Origin: Promethearchaeota archaeon
Lineage (GTDB): Archaea > Asgardarchaeota > Lokiarchaeia > Sigynarchaeales > SOKP01
Assembly: GCA_030620005.1 (NCBI GenBank)
Contig: JAUXAJ010000276.1
Span: forward strand, 1 to 6,932
Direction of reading: 5' to 3'
DNA length: 6,932 bases
In this document: positions 6,120 through 6,932 of the stretch, piece by piece
How positions within the stretch are numbered: position 1 is the first letter of the stretch
Layout: each line of letters opens with the position of its first letter
Program-made: the position numbers and the translations under genes
Notes under the pieces: generated by a model
Seen by the model: only the letters and a program-made list of their open reading frames with translations
What the model was told of the DNA's origin: nothing
Databases searched by the model: none

Positions 6120-6139
6120 TTGAGCAAAAATATGTTCAA
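6120..6139. repeat. Imperfect inverted repeat upstream of the dehydrogenase operon
   Basis: TTGAGCA (6120-6126) and TGTTCAA (6133-6139) form an inverted repeat with one mismatch (a G-U pair in RNA) around a 6-bp AT spacer. A TGCTCAA at 6083-6089 is the exact reverse complement of the first arm. The 20-bp size suits a dimeric regulator site, but the position is more than 100 bp upstream of the dehydrogenase start and just past the gdhA terminator. The rest of 6015-6176 holds no gene I can support. Confidence 0.3.
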
Positions 6140-6144
6140 ATTTT

Positions 6145-6161
6145 AAAAAAAGAAGAAAAAA
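6145..6161 (-). terminator. T-rich terminator downstream of gdhA
   Basis: On the - strand, 15 bp beyond the gdhA stop, T6-CTTC-T7 (6161 down to 6145) forms a nearly pure pyrimidine tract without a stem. T-rich tracts of this kind are the standard archaeal terminator. It separates gdhA from the dehydrogenase operon on the same strand. Confidence 0.55.
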
Positions 6162-6176
6162 TTAATGATGTTGTAG

Positions 6177-6932
6177 CTATATCCAGCCCCTTAATTTCAT
6201 CGCATTAACCACTCGCTCAATTGCAATAATATAGGCCCCCATTCGATTATTTGTATTAAATTCTTTAGCTTTTTCAACAGTAGAACGGTATGCTTTAGTC
6301 ATTATTTTGTCTAACGAAGCAAATACTTCTTTTTCGGACCAAAAATGAAGATAAAAGCCTTGCACCATCTCGAAATAGCTAACCGTTACTCCACCAGCGC
6401 TACATAAAAAGTCCGGAATGACTAAAATACCCTTTTCGTATAAAATATCATCTGCGGCAGGTGTGGTCGGGCCATTTGCGAGTTCAGCTATAATTTTTGT
6501 TTTTATATTTCCCGCGTTTTTCCTGAGAATTACATTTTCTAAAGCAGCAGGGATTAAAACATCACATTCTAATTCTAATAATTCAGTATTCGTTATTTTT
6601 TGAGTTCCTTCTAATCCAACGACTGTAGTAGTTTTTACTTTATGTTCAAAAGCCTTATATGCATCTATACCGTCAGGATTATAAATTCCGCCCTTACTAT
6701 CGGAAACAGCAATTAGTTTGCATCCAAGATCGTCTTGTAATAACTTTGCACCATAGGAATCCGCATTTCCGTACCCTTGTATTACGACTTTAGCATCTTT
6801 TAAATTTAATCCCAAATCTTTCGCAGCTTCGCGAATGCAATATGTTCCACCCTTGGCGGTAGCAATAGTACGCCCCTCACTACCACCTAATTCTAAGGAT
6901 TTCCCCGTGATAACGCTTGGTGCGTGCCTTTG
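6177..6932 (-). CDS. gdhA: Glutamate dehydrogenase, C-terminal part (partial, 5' end outside window)
   Basis: The enzyme interconverts glutamate with 2-oxoglutarate and ammonia using NAD(P). The last 251 of about 415 residues are visible, and the frame stays open to the window edge, so the true start lies outside. Signatures include VITGKSLELGGSEGR (7-21), ATAKGG (24-29), the Rossmann strand and turn VVIQGYGNADSYGAKL (49-64), IAVSDSKGGIYNPDG (74-88), CDVLIPAALENVI (123-135), IIAELANGPTTPAAD (147-161), IPDFLCSAGGVTVSYFEMVQ (172-191) and the C-terminal RMGAYIIAIERV helix (230-241). The catalytic lysine region is not in view. The cofactor turn reads GYGNAD where the family normally has G-x-G-N-x-G: one glycine is aspartate (residue 58 of the visible part). 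With glnA nearby it completes the ammonia assimilation pair, although it is not in the glnA transcript. Confidence 0.95.
   Translation of the reverse strand, partial: QRHAPSVITGKSLELGGSEGRTIATAKGGTYCIREAAKDLGLNLKDAKVVIQGYGNADSYGAKLLQDDLGCKLIAVSDSKGGIYNPDGIDAYKAFEHKVKTTTVVGLEGTQKITNTELLELECDVLIPAALENVILRKNAGNIKTKIIAELANGPTTPAADDILYEKGILVIPDFLCSAGGVTVSYFEMVQGFYLHFWSEKEVFASLDKIMTKAYRSTVEKAKEFNTNNRMGAYIIAIERVVNAMKLRGWI

Noticed and set aside
6177..6815. Treating the TTG at 6815 as the start of a short glutamate dehydrogenase
   Set aside because: The frame continues upstream with clear GDH sequence (VITGKSLELGG, ATAKGG) to the window edge, so the gene is cut by the window and not truncated.

Overview
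The window looks like the chromosome of an AT-rich archaeon. The promoters carry TATA/BRE-like elements, most genes lack a Shine-Dalgarno sequence before the start, the divergent regulator is of the archaeal feast/famine (Lrp/AsnC) type, and the gene set is ordinary archaeal core metabolism. The low G+C content and protein style would fit an Asgard (Lokiarchaeia-like) genome, but the window has no decisive taxonomic marker, so this is an impression only.

Layout, left to right. (1) Positions 1-396 hold the 3' end of guaA (GMP synthase) on the + strand. It converges on (2) an Lrp/AsnC-family regulator on the - strand (503-991). (3) The 199-bp divergent intergenic region is the most interesting stretch. 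It holds four copies of a 13-bp motif at an exact 32-bp period on the glnA side, two 10-bp direct repeats and a small palindrome on the regulator side, a BRE/TATA-like core promoter, and an 18-A tract just before the glnA start. (4) glnA, a type I glutamine synthetase, runs 1191-2546 and ends in a hairpin plus T tracts. (5) Positions 2547-3005 are a scar with a doubly truncated IS110-family transposase fragment on the - strand and possibly a second scrap of its C-terminus. (6) A - strand operon runs from 6014 down to 3006: a GlcD-like FAD-linked D-2-hydroxyacid dehydrogenase, a GlcF/HdrD-like protein with two [4Fe-4S] motifs and two CCG domains (ATGA overlap), and an unrecognised 111-aa protein with its own GGAG ribosome binding site. 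(7) At the right edge lies the C-terminal 251 residues of glutamate dehydrogenase on the - strand, followed by a T-rich terminator.

How it fits together. The genes cluster around glutamate and glutamine. Glutamate dehydrogenase interconverts 2-oxoglutarate and glutamate, glutamine synthetase makes glutamine, and GuaA consumes the glutamine amide nitrogen (directly or through a separate amidotransferase subunit). The divergent Lrp-type protein is the obvious candidate to sense an amino acid, perhaps glutamine, and control glnA through the phased motif array. The hydroxyacid dehydrogenase pair may oxidise D-lactate, glycolate or D-2-hydroxyglutarate; the last would link it to the 2-oxoglutarate/glutamate pool, but the sequence does not decide the substrate. 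No CRISPR array, tRNA, rRNA or obvious new defence system is visible.
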